DNA of 32,799 nucleotides, taken from assembly GCF_000337535.1 (NCBI RefSeq), contig NZ_AOIP01000022.1, forward strand, positions 1-32,799. Reading direction: 5' to 3'. Source of the stretch: Natrialba aegyptia DSM 13077 (GTDB lineage Archaea > Halobacteriota > Halobacteria > Halobacteriales > Natrialbaceae). Positions 12,848 through 21,303 of this stretch are shown here, in pieces. The first letter of the stretch is position 1; the number at the start of each line of letters is the position of its first letter. Both the position numbers and the translations under genes were made by a program. The notes under the pieces are model-generated. The model had not been told where the DNA came from and did no database searches. It worked only from the letters and a program-made list of their open reading frames with translations.

Positions 12848-15800
12848 ATGAGACGCAAACGCACCCAGAGCGACGCGGATAGCCGCTGGTTTCGGCTGAC
12901 CAGTGCGATCACCTCATCTTTGCCGTCTATCACACGCGGCCAGGCTCGAGCGCTGTTGTTCGTGCTTGTGATGGTCTCGTCGATCGTGGCAATGCCGTTG
13001 ATTGATGGGTTCGATAGCGGAACGGCCGCGGCAACGTCAGACAACACACTCCCGAAACTGACAGCCCAGGATAGCACGGATGACGATATCTCCTATTCGG
13101 GAGGAACTAATAACGCGGTCACAGCGACAAATGCGGAGACTGGCGAACTCATATGGAATTTTACTGGGCACTCGGATAACGTCCTATCAGTTGCCCCGTC
13201 TCCGTCGGGAGATGTCGTGTATAGTAGCTCATCGGACACAACGGTAAAAGCAATCGACGCGGCGACGGGAGACGAAATATGGGAGTCGACGGTCTTCTCG
13301 ACTGGAGTCCAAACGGTTGCCCCTGCTCCCTCTGGAGATTACGTTTTCGCTGGCGGTGATGGGGTAGTCCGCGCACTTGATCCGGATACAGGCGATGAGG
13401 TCTGGAATTTTACCGGGCATACATCCTGGGTACAGTCGATAGGTCCATCCCCCTCGGGTGCCACCGTCTACACTGGATCGGGAGATAACACAGTCCGCGC
13501 GCTCGATGCGGAAACGGGCGACCAGGTTTGGGAGTTTGCTGGTCACTCAAGTACGGTCCGGACAGTTGCACCGTCGCCATCGGGTGACGTTATTTACAGT
13601 GGCTCATCAGACGCCACAATAAAGGCTGTAGACGCATCGACAGGCGATCTTGCATGGGAAATCGACAATCCTGGAACCACTGCATACTCTCTCTATCCGA
13701 CGCCATCGGGCGAATCACTTGTTACTGCATTTGGCGATGACACCATCCGGAAACTAGACTCGGATACAGGCGATGAAATATGGAACTCAACTGCACACAC
13801 AGATGCGGCATATGCTGTTGTTGCATCTCCATCGGGAGACTATGTCTTTAGTGGAGCACAGGATGGGACAGTTCGCGCACTTGACCCAGATACAGGCGAT
13901 GAAATACGGACACTTGTCGAGAATGCAGGCAACGTTCAGTCAGTTGCGGCAGCAGGGATGTACGCACCGCCGACAGAGCCAATCACTGGCCAAGTCACCG
14001 ACCAACATGGAGACCCAGTCTCGAACGCAACAGTCGAAGTTTGGGGGACCAACCCACCGAACTTCGATGAATCGTCTCTCTCCGACTTGAACTCAACGAT
14101 AGCTGACCTTGAATCTCAGGTTGAAAACCCACTTCCAGAGGATTTCGAAGAGTTCCGCGACGAGTTCGAAACCGGAGATGGACATCTCGACTCTGAGACG
14201 TTCTCAAGTGATATCGACGGAACCTATCCGCTCGTGCATCAAGAAGACGACTGGGGGAGCGGGGCTACTACAATCCTGAGCCAAGAGGTTGATGACCCGC
14301 GTCTAACCGTCGACAGCGGAGAAACTATTGTCCTTACGCTGTGGGATGCGACTGAACAGTCGGGGTTCTTGAGCGCAGATGGCCCGATCGATAATTCCCA
14401 CCCTGGAGAGGTGACTGGAGGTACAATTGTCGTTGAACAGATCGATCCGATGGGAGATGGAATCGATCGTCAAGAGTTCGATACCCAACCAACCTACAAA
14501 ACGACCACGAGCCTGTCCGAAGGATGGGGTGGCGACGAGTATCATGCAGTTCAGACAACCCTGCAGACGGGCGTCTATCGCGTCTACCCCGAAGACCATC
14601 CAGAACGGGCATATTCGTTCACTGTCGGCTCGCCAACCGATATCGCGGACTCGATCGTGAACGATTTCGAGGACAAGATTGTTAGTCTGGAAGGCCAGCA
14701 AGAGCGAATCAGCGACCTGCTCAACGACGAGCGAATCGTTCGCAAAACCGTCCAGGCGAACGAAACTGGCGAGTTCAGCGTCGATATGCCGTCGGGAGTT
14801 GAAGACGCAAATGTCCACGCCATGCGCGCGAACGGGTCGATTTTGCAGGGACTGGAAGATCCGTCGATGGACGATCTTCGCGATGCCCAACTCGGTGACT
14901 ATAACGGTAGTTTCTACCTTCCCTCACCGGAACCGAATGTCGTCTCACCACCTGCCCAGGATGTCGACGTGACAGTTTACCGAAGCCCTGAACTCCCGTA
15001 CGGTGATATTGAGTCGTTCTCGGATCTCATGTCGTTCCTTGACGAGCAGCGCTTGAACGAGACGGTCGAGGAACTTCGAAATGAGTACGATCAACGATTC
15101 AGTGAAATGGAACGTTCGACTCTTGAGCGCGTCTACGACAGCCACCGAACCTTGGTTGAAACCGTTCCGGGCGCGGAAAGACGCTATCTCGACCGGTCCG
15201 AGTTCGAGGAGATCCAGAACGCATCGGACCTCTCGGAAGACGAGCTGTCGACCGAGACGAATCACATGCAGCTCGCACTTGCAGGAATCGGAGAGATCGA
15301 CCCTCCCGACCTCGGCGACGAGAACCCGATCGACATCGGCGATGACGGCCTCAACCTCGAATATCCGCTTCCCGACGGCGTCAATCCTGACTCAATCGCT
15401 CCCGAGATCCACTGGACCGATGGAACCGTTGAGCCGATCGGCGAGGAATACTGGTCAGTCGAGTCCGGCGGCATCCTTGGAAGCGATACGCTCGTTATCG
15501 AGGACCTGCCGATCGACAACTCCGATCCAGCCGCGTTCGACGTTCGCGTCCAGGCTGCGTCAGATGATGGCGTGCTTGACGACCGCGTGTCCGGTACGAA
15601 CCCGGCGTTCGGTGGTTCGCTACCCGAGATCGATGCGGTTGACTTTTCGACGCTGGCTCCCGGTCCAAGCGAGCGCGTCTACGTCGGCCTCGATGCCGCA
15701 GACGGCACAGGCTACGACTCGCTCGTCAGCGCCGAAGCGTGGGCTGCCGACGGCACCGAGTTGAATGCAACCATCGACGAATCACGCGATCGGGCGACCT

Positions 15801-16498
15801 TCAGAACCGACGGCGAAGGCACGCACACGGTCCGACTTACGTTCGAGACTCAGCAGGGAGAGCAGATTGTGGTCTCTGAACGCGTCCGCGCGCACGAACA
15901 ATCTCGGTCGGACCCAGCGACAGTACGAGCCGCCGACGGGACGCTCGGGACCTACGCAGTCACGGGCGAACGCTTGGATTCGGCACGAATCGAATCGAGC
16001 GCTGGCACACTCCGCGTCGACGTGATTGCTGACGACAGCGACGGTCCGGGTGAGTTGCATATCAAGCCAGCAAACGCGATGACCGGCACCGAACACCGGT
16101 TCGAGGTCAACGTGCTCCATGGTAGCTCCGAAGAACAGGTGTCTGCTCAAGTTCCCGTCCGACTCCACCTCGAAGGACTGGAAGAAGAGGGCGCGCTGTT
16201 CTGGCGCTCTGACGATGGCTTCGGCGGCGACCCGATCACGTGGGATGGCTCAACGAGATATGGAGAAGTATCGTGGCAGGGCGACGGTAAGGCCGTGCTT
16301 CGGACCTACACAACTCCGTCCGGAACCCTTGACGTGACGACCATCCAGTCGGCCGGTTATCTGGACCGACTCACACATCGCATCGCTCGCACGCTCACGG
16401 GCCTGCCGTCCCCACTGATGGTGTTCCCATCGGGTAGGTTCGTCGGTCTGCTCGGACTCGCCGGTATCGTTCGCCGTCGACGGAGGTTTTCCCAATGA
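12848..16498 (+). CDS. Giant surface protein: seven-bladed propeller, Ig-like and coiled-coil regions, C-terminal anchor
   Basis: 1216 aa. Start ATG 12848 places a basic tail and one hydrophobic segment (ARALLFVLVMVSSIVAMPLI, about 37-56) as a Sec signal or anchor. Residues about 80-370 hold seven PQQ/WD40-like repeats of about 41 residues; each ends in a 'DxxTGDxxW'-type turn and contains 'PSPSGD-VxxSGS'. Next come a carboxypeptidase-regulatory-like strand set (ITGQVTDQHGDPVSNATVEV), a coiled coil, long extracellular beta regions with a second coiled coil (SFLDEQRLNETVEELRNEYD), and a C-terminal hydrophobic segment ending in RRRRRF. The stop-transfer/basic end suggests the bulk lies outside the cell. 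It overlaps the protease gene by ATGA. Likely an adhesin, spike or scaffold of the apparatus; no known homologue is recognised. Confidence 0.82.
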   Translation: MRRKRTQSDADSRWFRLTSAITSSLPSITRGQARALLFVLVMVSSIVAMPLIDGFDSGTAAATSDNTLPKLTAQDSTDDDISYSGGTNNAVTATNAETGELIWNFTGHSDNVLSVAPSPSGDVVYSSSSDTTVKAIDAATGDEIWESTVFSTGVQTVAPAPSGDYVFAGGDGVVRALDPDTGDEVWNFTGHTSWVQSIGPSPSGATVYTGSGDNTVRALDAETGDQVWEFAGHSSTVRTVAPSPSGDVIYSGSSDATIKAVDASTGDLAWEIDNPGTTAYSLYPTPSGESLVTAFGDDTIRKLDSDTGDEIWNSTAHTDAAYAVVASPSGDYVFSGAQDGTVRALDPDTGDEIRTLVENAGNVQSVAAAGMYAPPTEPITGQVTDQHGDPVSNATVEVWGTNPPNFDESSLSDLNSTIADLESQVENPLPEDFEEFRDEFETGDGHLDSETFSSDIDGTYPLVHQEDDWGSGATTILSQEVDDPRLTVDSGETIVLTLWDATEQSGFLSADGPIDNSHPGEVTGGTIVVEQIDPMGDGIDRQEFDTQPTYKTTTSLSEGWGGDEYHAVQTTLQTGVYRVYPEDHPERAYSFTVGSPTDIADSIVNDFEDKIVSLEGQQERISDLLNDERIVRKTVQANETGEFSVDMPSGVEDANVHAMRANGSILQGLEDPSMDDLRDAQLGDYNGSFYLPSPEPNVVSPPAQDVDVTVYRSPELPYGDIESFSDLMSFLDEQRLNETVEELRNEYDQRFSEMERSTLERVYDSHRTLVETVPGAERRYLDRSEFEEIQNASDLSEDELSTETNHMQLALAGIGEIDPPDLGDENPIDIGDDGLNLEYPLPDGVNPDSIAPEIHWTDGTVEPIGEEYWSVESGGILGSDTLVIEDLPIDNSDPAAFDVRVQAASDDGVLDDRVSGTNPAFGGSLPEIDAVDFSTLAPGPSERVYVGLDAADGTGYDSLVSAEAWAADGTELNATIDESRDRATFRTDGEGTHTVRLTFETQQGEQIVVSERVRAHEQSRSDPATVRAADGTLGTYAVTGERLDSARIESSAGTLRVDVIADDSDGPGELHIKPANAMTGTEHRFEVNVLHGSSEEQVSAQVPVRLHLEGLEEEGALFWRSDDGFGGDPITWDGSTRYGEVSWQGDGKAVLRTYTTPSGTLDVTTIQSAGYLDRLTHRIARTLTGLPSPLMVFPSGRFVGLLGLAGIVRRRRRFSQ

Positions 16499-18036
16499 CA
16501 CGACACACACGACGTGAATATCTGTACGGCATCGGTGCGACTGGTATGGCGGTCGCAAGCCTTGCTCCGACAACCGAACCGGGACTGCTCGGCTGGGATC
16601 GGCCCGACGATGCAATCGTGCACAGTGACGATCGGCCGAGTTGGATCGTCTCGGTTGAGGGCGACGACGCCGACGAGCGGGCGGACAATCTAAGCGCACT
16701 GCGCGACTGGGTTGCGTCAGCGAATAACCGTGAGCTCATTCCCGAGCGCGAGCACGAGGGCAGTGGCGTGGCGACGATAATTTCGTCACCCAGCGATATC
16801 GGTGCCCGAAACCGTGAACGCTGGCTCGGTGACGGTCTTCAGTCCCTCTCCTATATCGATTCGATTGAACTGAATCGGTCGGTCTCGCTGGCCGATCCGC
16901 TGACCCCAGAGAGTTCATCGGCCTGGTCCTCACCAGGACCCATGCAGTCGCTGTTACTCTCGACGTTTGCTGATGGCTCTCCGGGCTCAAGCGGTGTGGC
17001 CTTCGATTCCGATATGGACGGCGGGGAGATGACCAACGCTCGCGAAGCCACGTCCGCAACCGCAACCGACCTCACACTGCCTGATACGTCGTCGGTGACG
17101 GTCGCGGTGGTCGATACCGGAGTCAGCGCCAACGGCTATCTCGAGGACGATAGCGGCAACACACGACTCCTCGATTCATCGACGAACTTCGTTGAAGATG
17201 GTGATCCCTCAGGTGTCGGCGAAACCCGAGACGGAAACGGACACGGGGACTGGGTTGCGGCGTGCTATGCAGCAAATACCGACGATCGGCTGCGTGGCTT
17301 CCTCCCCGAAGCGAACGTCCTCGCGTGCAAGGCGCTCTCGGATGCCGGCAGCGGCTCGTTATCGGATATTGCAGCGGCAATCCGTCACGCTGCCGATGAA
17401 GGTGCTGATCTCATCAACCTCTCGCTCGGCTCACCCCAGTTCAGCCAGTCGATCGAGGATGCGCTATCATACGCGGTCAAACAGGGCTCAATCCCCGTTG
17501 CCGCGAACGGAAACGACCGGCAAGCGACCCGCTGGCTTGCGTTCCCTGCATCAAGCGAGAACGCGATTGCTGTCGGTTCGACGACGGTTGATCCGCCCGA
17601 GGACGCTCGAAGCGCCTATTACTCGAACGTTGGGCCGCACAACGGCTATACTGACCTATCGGAGGGTGCAACGGCTGGCGCAGAACCGGACGTTGGCGCG
17701 CCGGGCTGCAAACTCGAGTCCGCTTCGGGCGACACTCTCACAGGCACGAGCATGGCCGGACCGGTCGCGGGCGGGGTGATCGGGCTCTATGTCGCGGACA
17801 CTGGCACGACGGATCTTGAAACAGTCCGCGACGAGCTGACCGCGACTGCTGAACCGATTCCGAACGCAGCCAGCGAGGAGATCGGCGCTGGAATGCCGAA
17901 CGCTGAAAACCTGCTTTCGGGAACGGAACCCGACGAACCACAAGAGGACGCTGTTACGACCGAGGCAGCATCCCGTGGCGCGGCCTACGACTTCTTGTCT
18001 GGAAGTCGCTATACCCGCCTCATCGCGAACTTTTAG
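16495..18036 (+). CDS. Tat-exported subtilisin-like serine protease (S8 family, halolysin-like)
   Basis: 513 aa. The N-terminus TRREYLYGIGATGMAVASLA is a twin-arginine signal, as in halolysins. After a prodomain-like region (to about 195) the catalytic triad is clear: D207 in VAVVDTGVS, H250 in GNGHGDWVA and S419 in LTGTSMAGPVAGG. The oxyanion Asn lies in VAANGND. The C-terminal tail (about 465-513) is acidic and ends in a short basic/aromatic segment. Enzyme class is well supported: an extracellular endopeptidase. Its ATG overlaps the stop of the giant surface protein, so the likely substrate is that protein or another exported product of the block. Confidence 0.93.
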   Translation: MTRHTRREYLYGIGATGMAVASLAPTTEPGLLGWDRPDDAIVHSDDRPSWIVSVEGDDADERADNLSALRDWVASANNRELIPEREHEGSGVATIISSPSDIGARNRERWLGDGLQSLSYIDSIELNRSVSLADPLTPESSSAWSSPGPMQSLLLSTFADGSPGSSGVAFDSDMDGGEMTNAREATSATATDLTLPDTSSVTVAVVDTGVSANGYLEDDSGNTRLLDSSTNFVEDGDPSGVGETRDGNGHGDWVAACYAANTDDRLRGFLPEANVLACKALSDAGSGSLSDIAAAIRHAADEGADLINLSLGSPQFSQSIEDALSYAVKQGSIPVAANGNDRQATRWLAFPASSENAIAVGSTTVDPPEDARSAYYSNVGPHNGYTDLSEGATAGAEPDVGAPGCKLESASGDTLTGTSMAGPVAGGVIGLYVADTGTTDLETVRDELTATAEPIPNAASEEIGAGMPNAENLLSGTEPDEPQEDAVTTEAASRGAAYDFLSGSRYTRLIANF

Positions 18037-18039
18037 ACC

Positions 18040-18813
18040 ATGTTCTCACGACGCCAGTTCATCGTCTCGGCGAGTGCCACGGCCGCCGCTATCGCTGTAC
18101 CGGGGCTTGTCAGTGCGGAGACGCCCGAGTGGTCGCCCGATCACATCACGATGACCGGCGACGATGAAGACGAACTCCGGCGCTACCAACCCTATCTCGA
18201 TATCCCGTGGGCAGACCAGCAGTCACTCATCGGCGTCTACGGGTGGTTCGCAGAGAGCGAGGATTATGATACTCGCGCGTACTACTACTGGGCAAAATAT
18301 AATTCGCAGAACTCGCTGTTCGACGCACTTCCGCTCATTGGCGGCCTATTCAGCGAGGACGCCCATTTCGGAGATCACGAACCCGTGATCGTCCTTGCGG
18401 ACCCCGACAGCGGCGAAGTTCAACGAGTGCTCTACTCGGGCTACCATCACTTCGCTGTCGACATTTCGGGAGAGGACATGACGCTCGTCGAGGACGCTGA
18501 GTCCTACCCGACTCATCCCTCGTTGCAAGTTGCGGTGCCCCATCACCACTTCCGGCACCAACGTGACGACTCGCGCACGATTGCTGCGTCGTCGATCTCG
18601 GGCGCGGAGTTCGGTTCGTTTCTGGACCAGCGGTCCAGTTGGGAGCAAAACGGCGTGTTCGACTCATCGAGCGACACGGCTATCGCAGACCCGTGGGCTA
18701 TGTCGGACCGTGGAACCTGGTGGGACGAGAGCACGACCGACTACCAGTTCGCTCGCATCCGGGTCTTGCTGAATTGGCGAGATAGCGACCACGACGAGTT
18801 GATTCGCGAATGA
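18040..18813 (+). CDS. Tat-exported hypothetical protein
   Basis: 257 aa. Starts MFSRRQFIVSASATAAAIAV with a Tat signal and a probable cleavage near PGLVSAE. The mature part is rich in Tyr/Trp/His: 'YDTRAYYYWAKYNSQNS', 'FGDHEPVIVLADPDSGEVQR', 'VLYSGYHHFAVDI', 'LQVAVPHHHFRHQR'. The 'Y-Y-W ... H-E-P/W ... His-rich' order loosely recalls NPP1/Vps62-type beta-sandwich proteins, but this is a weak impression. It follows the protease by 3 bp and is clearly in the same operon. Likely extracellular; possibly metal-binding via the His cluster. Confidence 0.72.
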   Translation: MFSRRQFIVSASATAAAIAVPGLVSAETPEWSPDHITMTGDDEDELRRYQPYLDIPWADQQSLIGVYGWFAESEDYDTRAYYYWAKYNSQNSLFDALPLIGGLFSEDAHFGDHEPVIVLADPDSGEVQRVLYSGYHHFAVDISGEDMTLVEDAESYPTHPSLQVAVPHHHFRHQRDDSRTIAASSISGAEFGSFLDQRSSWEQNGVFDSSSDTAIADPWAMSDRGTWWDESTTDYQFARIRVLLNWRDSDHDELIRE

Positions 18814-18921
18814 TCCGCTACCAATCAGGAGGGGTGCCACCGCCCCCATCGGTGCCACCTCCGTCAGTTCTTCCAAGCTGTACCGCTCGACAACTAACCC
18901 ATCCAATAACACATCAACACA
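18814..18921 (+). promoter_or_regulatory. Intercistronic leader with hairpin and short direct repeat
   Basis: GGGG-TGCCACCG-CCCC (18831-18847) can form a hairpin. GTGCCACC is directly repeated at 18834-18841 and 18852-18859, and GGAGG/CCTCC bracket them. In this otherwise packed block, such a leader suggests separate control of the secreted product that follows. Confidence 0.35.
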
Positions 18922-19956
18922 ATGAGACCCATCTTTCGCAAGTTCGCAACGCTGTTCCTCGTCCTAGCTGTCGTCACGTCCGGCCTCGGTGCTTTCGCCG
19001 GGGGCGTGGCCGCCGAGACAACGACGCTGGCCGGCGACGGCACTGATGAGGTTACAGACTTCAACGCATCGGCTTCTGACCACATCGAATACAACCTAAC
19101 TGCAGATGACGGAACGAATGGTTTTGATGGCGATGGGACGACAACGGCACGTCTGAACATCACCTACGACGGCAATGAGTACGTCTCAGTCACGGACTCC
19201 ATCGATGATACCACAGCCACGAGCTACATCATCAACGTGAGCCAGGACGAACTTGAGAAGCTTCCTGGCGACGCAACGGAGTCGACGGCTGTCAACGTGA
19301 CTGCATGGGGCGAGGACTCAGAGGGTAACGAGACGACGACGGCTGACTCGTTCAGTGCCGACGTAACGTTCAACGAGTTCCGTTCTGTTCGGACCGTCCA
19401 CACGACGAACGACTCGATCGTCAACAACTTCGAGGCCGCTGACGACGATGGCGGTCTGTTCGCGTCGCTGTCGAGTTTCAACGTGTTCTCGTCGACGCTC
19501 GATAGTTCGGCTGAACTCGAGGACACTGTCGGTGTCTCCGGCACGACTACCGACATCCAGGTCTATAGCGAGGATTCTGATCTGACTGACGCCTTTGACG
19601 CAGCCGCAGAGGACGCTAACTCTGGCGACCGACTCGGCTACCTCATGACCTCAACGCTTGACGGGCAGATCCTGCGCGTCTACAACGAGGAGCCCGGTGC
19701 GAAGTACCCTGGCGGCGATAACGTCACAGAGACTGACGACACCTACGCTGTCTACGACGGGAACGGACAGCTCACGGTCAACCTCGGCGAGGACCGCTAC
19801 GACGCTGACACGACTGAGGTTGACATGACGATCGTCTCCGGTGAGGACGTTGGCTCGTCGGCCCTGCAGGAGGATCTGGACTACAGCATCTTCCAGGCGT
19901 GGGGTCTGAGCTTCGGCTCGCTGTCTGAGACCCTGAGCGACCTGCTGCCGTTCTAA
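18922..19956 (+). CDS. Secreted, heavily glycosylatable surface protein
   Basis: 344 aa. A Sec signal peptide (MRPIFRKFATLFLVLAVVTS..., cleavage near GGVAAET) is followed by an acidic Thr/Asp/Ser-rich beta protein. It holds at least eight N-glycosylation sequons (for example NAS, NLT, NIT, NVS, NVT, NET). The C-terminal 30 residues (DYSIFQAWGLSFGSLSETLS then DLLPF) are more hydrophobic and could be a membrane-interacting or sorting tail. No LPXTG/PGF-type anchor is seen. Its own leader and regular codon use are consistent with high expression: a candidate major structural or spike-type protein of the apparatus. The 3' end (CTGCTGCCGTTCT) is repeated at the end of the next gene, followed by a tRNA-like hairpin. 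Confidence 0.75.
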   Translation: MRPIFRKFATLFLVLAVVTSGLGAFAGGVAAETTTLAGDGTDEVTDFNASASDHIEYNLTADDGTNGFDGDGTTTARLNITYDGNEYVSVTDSIDDTTATSYIINVSQDELEKLPGDATESTAVNVTAWGEDSEGNETTTADSFSADVTFNEFRSVRTVHTTNDSIVNNFEAADDDGGLFASLSSFNVFSSTLDSSAELEDTVGVSGTTTDIQVYSEDSDLTDAFDAAAEDANSGDRLGYLMTSTLDGQILRVYNEEPGAKYPGGDNVTETDDTYAVYDGNGQLTVNLGEDRYDADTTEVDMTIVSGEDVGSSALQEDLDYSIFQAWGLSFGSLSETLSDLLPF

Positions 19957-19990
19957 CGCGACGCTGTTCACTTTCGATTCTCTCGCTATC

Positions 19991-20037
19991 GCCCGCTCAC
20001 GTAGGCGTGAGTGTCCGGTTCGATTCCGGCAGCGGGC
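19991..20037 (+). other. tRNA-like structure 1 (acceptor stem plus D-like and T-like arms, no anticodon arm)
   Basis: GCCCGCT (19991-19997) pairs perfectly with AGCGGGC (20031-20037), like a 7-bp acceptor stem. Inside are a 4-bp hairpin CACG-TAGG-CGTG (19998-20009) and a T-arm-like hairpin CCGG-TTCGATT-CCGG (20015-20029). The loop of the latter fits the T-loop consensus TTCRANN. The 3' strand follows the T arm with one intervening base, as in a tRNA with a single mismatch. The 47-nt length and absent anticodon arm rule out a normal tRNA. It ends 7 nt before the ATG of the 20045 gene. It could be a processing signal (RNase Z/P), a relict attachment site or a recombination structure. Confidence 0.55.
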
Positions 20038-20044
20038 CTGCCTT

Positions 20045-20293
20045 ATGGCAACCAGACAGACTCATCCGACTCACGAGACCGTGTCATCCCCGACCGAGAT
20101 TGTGCTCTGGACCGGGATGCTCACCGTATCGCTGCTCACGAGCGCCATCCTGTTCGCGAGCATTGCATTCGACTGGGGTGTCGTCGCCGTCGGCGGCACG
20201 ACCGAGCCGATCACGGTCGCGACCGTCGCCGTTGGCCTCCCAGTGTGGATTGGCGTGATGTTCGCGAGCGAATACGATCTGCTGCCGTTCTGA
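20045..20293 (+). CDS. Small membrane protein, two TM segments, flanked by tRNA-like elements
   Basis: 82 aa. Hydrophobic segments at about 18-42 (EIVLWTGMLTVSLLTSAILF) and 57-75 (TVATVAVGLPVWIGVMFAS). It ends in EYDLLPF; the last five residues match the end of the upstream secreted protein (SDLLPF), and the DNA over the stop is nearly identical. The ATG at 20045 follows the first tRNA-like element after 7 nt. The gene and its 3' element look like a small module placed, or duplicated, between the 18922 and 20448 genes. Function unknown. Confidence 0.65.
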   Translation: MATRQTHPTHETVSSPTEIVLWTGMLTVSLLTSAILFASIAFDWGVVAVGGTTEPITVATVAVGLPVWIGVMFASEYDLLPF

Positions 20294-20333
20294 CCCGCGT
20301 TGGCGTACCGTCGGTTCGATTCCGACGGGCGGG
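20294..20333 (+). other. tRNA-like structure 2 (degenerate copy of the 19991 element)
   Basis: Begins right after the stop codon of the 20045 gene. The T-arm-like hairpin CCGTCGG-TTCGATT-CCGACGG (20308-20328) has the same 7-nt loop as element 1. CCCGC (20294-20298) pairs with GCGGG (20329-20333) as a short outer stem. Flanking bases also match element 1: GGCGT before, and CC, CTT-like bases after the GGGC. No D-like arm remains. Confidence 0.5.
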
Positions 20334-20447
20334 CGTCGCCTTGGTTCAGGGCATTGTACTGAACTCGGTAGGTGTGGGGCGCTTTCCTCGCCCTATCACC
20401 GCACTCCCCCTCTCACCCACCATACCCCTACCCTTTCAGTACAAACT
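20334..20447 (+). promoter_or_regulatory. Leader of the 20448 gene with a hairpin
   Basis: GTTCAG (20344-20349) and CTGAAC (20359-20364) form a 6-bp hairpin. It is followed by a pyrimidine-rich stretch up to the ATG at 20448. No gene is seen and no clear TATA box. Confidence 0.35.
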
Positions 20448-21095
20448 ATGACAGAATCTGATCCCGACGAGCGTCGCGTCTCCCGGCGGGCGTTCGTCAC
20501 GACAACGGTCGCGTCGGTTGCGGCCGCAACCGTGCCGGCGAGCGCGGCCGCAGAGACGCAGATCGAAGAGAGCAACCGGATTACGCTCCTCTTAGCGTCG
20601 GTCAACGGCAAGCGAAAGAGTGTCTGGGAACGATACGTGTGGCGGCAGTTCACGGGCGTTCCAGACGCCGAACAGACAGCACGTGACGCCAAAGCAGAGT
20701 TCAATCAGAACGCCGACGCGTGGGTCGACTACGTCAACGAGTATTCGAGTCTCGACGGCTCGATTCAAACACTCTCGCTCGAGTTCGTTCCCGCGGCTGA
20801 TGAGGAGACGGACGTCGGCGACGTTGACTCGCATACCGTCTATCTCGTCAGTGAGCATGACGGCGAGGGATACACCAGCGCCGAAATCGTCGACGAGACA
20901 GATCGCGATATCGACGAGCTGGTACAGTTCAAGTCGATCGCCGCGGACAACGCCGTCGACGAAATCGAATACGCCTACAAGAACTTCGTCGAACCGGACG
21001 AACCACCCTCGGAATCACATCTTGCCCATCTCGGTGCGAAGTACCGCTTTGGCACTCAGCACGTCACGAGCACAATTCTCGGAGACGAGTTCTGA
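20448..21095 (+). CDS. Tat-exported hypothetical protein
   Basis: 215 aa. A twin-arginine motif lies in SRRAFVTTTVASVAAATVPA, with probable cleavage after ASAAAE. The mature part is acidic and helical/beta mixed ('KRKSVWERYVWRQFTGVPDA', 'ADAWVDYVNEYSSLDGSIQT', then 'DVDSHTVYLVSEHDGEGYTS'). It is the third Tat-exported product of this block besides the protease and the 18040 protein. No anchor, no lipobox Cys and no recognised family; likely extracellular or surface-associated. The next gene starts 2 bp after its stop. Confidence 0.72.
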   Translation: MTESDPDERRVSRRAFVTTTVASVAAATVPASAAAETQIEESNRITLLLASVNGKRKSVWERYVWRQFTGVPDAEQTARDAKAEFNQNADAWVDYVNEYSSLDGSIQTLSLEFVPAADEETDVGDVDSHTVYLVSEHDGEGYTSAEIVDETDRDIDELVQFKSIAADNAVDEIEYAYKNFVEPDEPPSESHLAHLGAKYRFGTQHVTSTILGDEF

Positions 21096-21097
21096 CC

Positions 21098-21301
21098 ATG
21101 CCCTGGAAACGAGACACTGACGACTACAGCGACAAGCCGTATGGCAACCCGCGACGGGCGGCGAATATCCGCTGGGAATCCCGTTCCCGACGAACGCTCA
21201 GGCGAACTCGAGAGGGCCTCGGATCGGTCTTCCGATTGCTCACGTGGCCGTTCCGGGCGGCCACAAGCCGGATTACTGGCTATACCGGGCGGGGGCGATA
21301 A
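21098..21301 (+). CDS. Small basic protein
   Basis: 67 aa, strikingly Arg-rich for a halophile: MPWKRDTDDYSDKPYGNPRR, then 'SRSRRTLRRTREGLG' and 'LLTWPFRAATSRITGYTGRG'. No clear transmembrane helix, though an amphipathic stretch (VFRLLTWPFRAA) might lie on the membrane. It is squeezed between neighbours with 2-bp gaps, so it is probably translated as part of the operon. It could bind nucleic acid or the acidic cytoplasmic face of the complex. Unknown family. Confidence 0.55.
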   Translation: MPWKRDTDDYSDKPYGNPRRAANIRWESRSRRTLRRTREGLGSVFRLLTWPFRAATSRITGYTGRGR

Positions 21302-21303
21302 CT

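Noticed and set aside
19991-20333. Genuine tRNA genes
   Set aside because: The T-arm and acceptor-like stems are there, but no anticodon arm and only 40-47 nt, so they are reported as tRNA-like structures.
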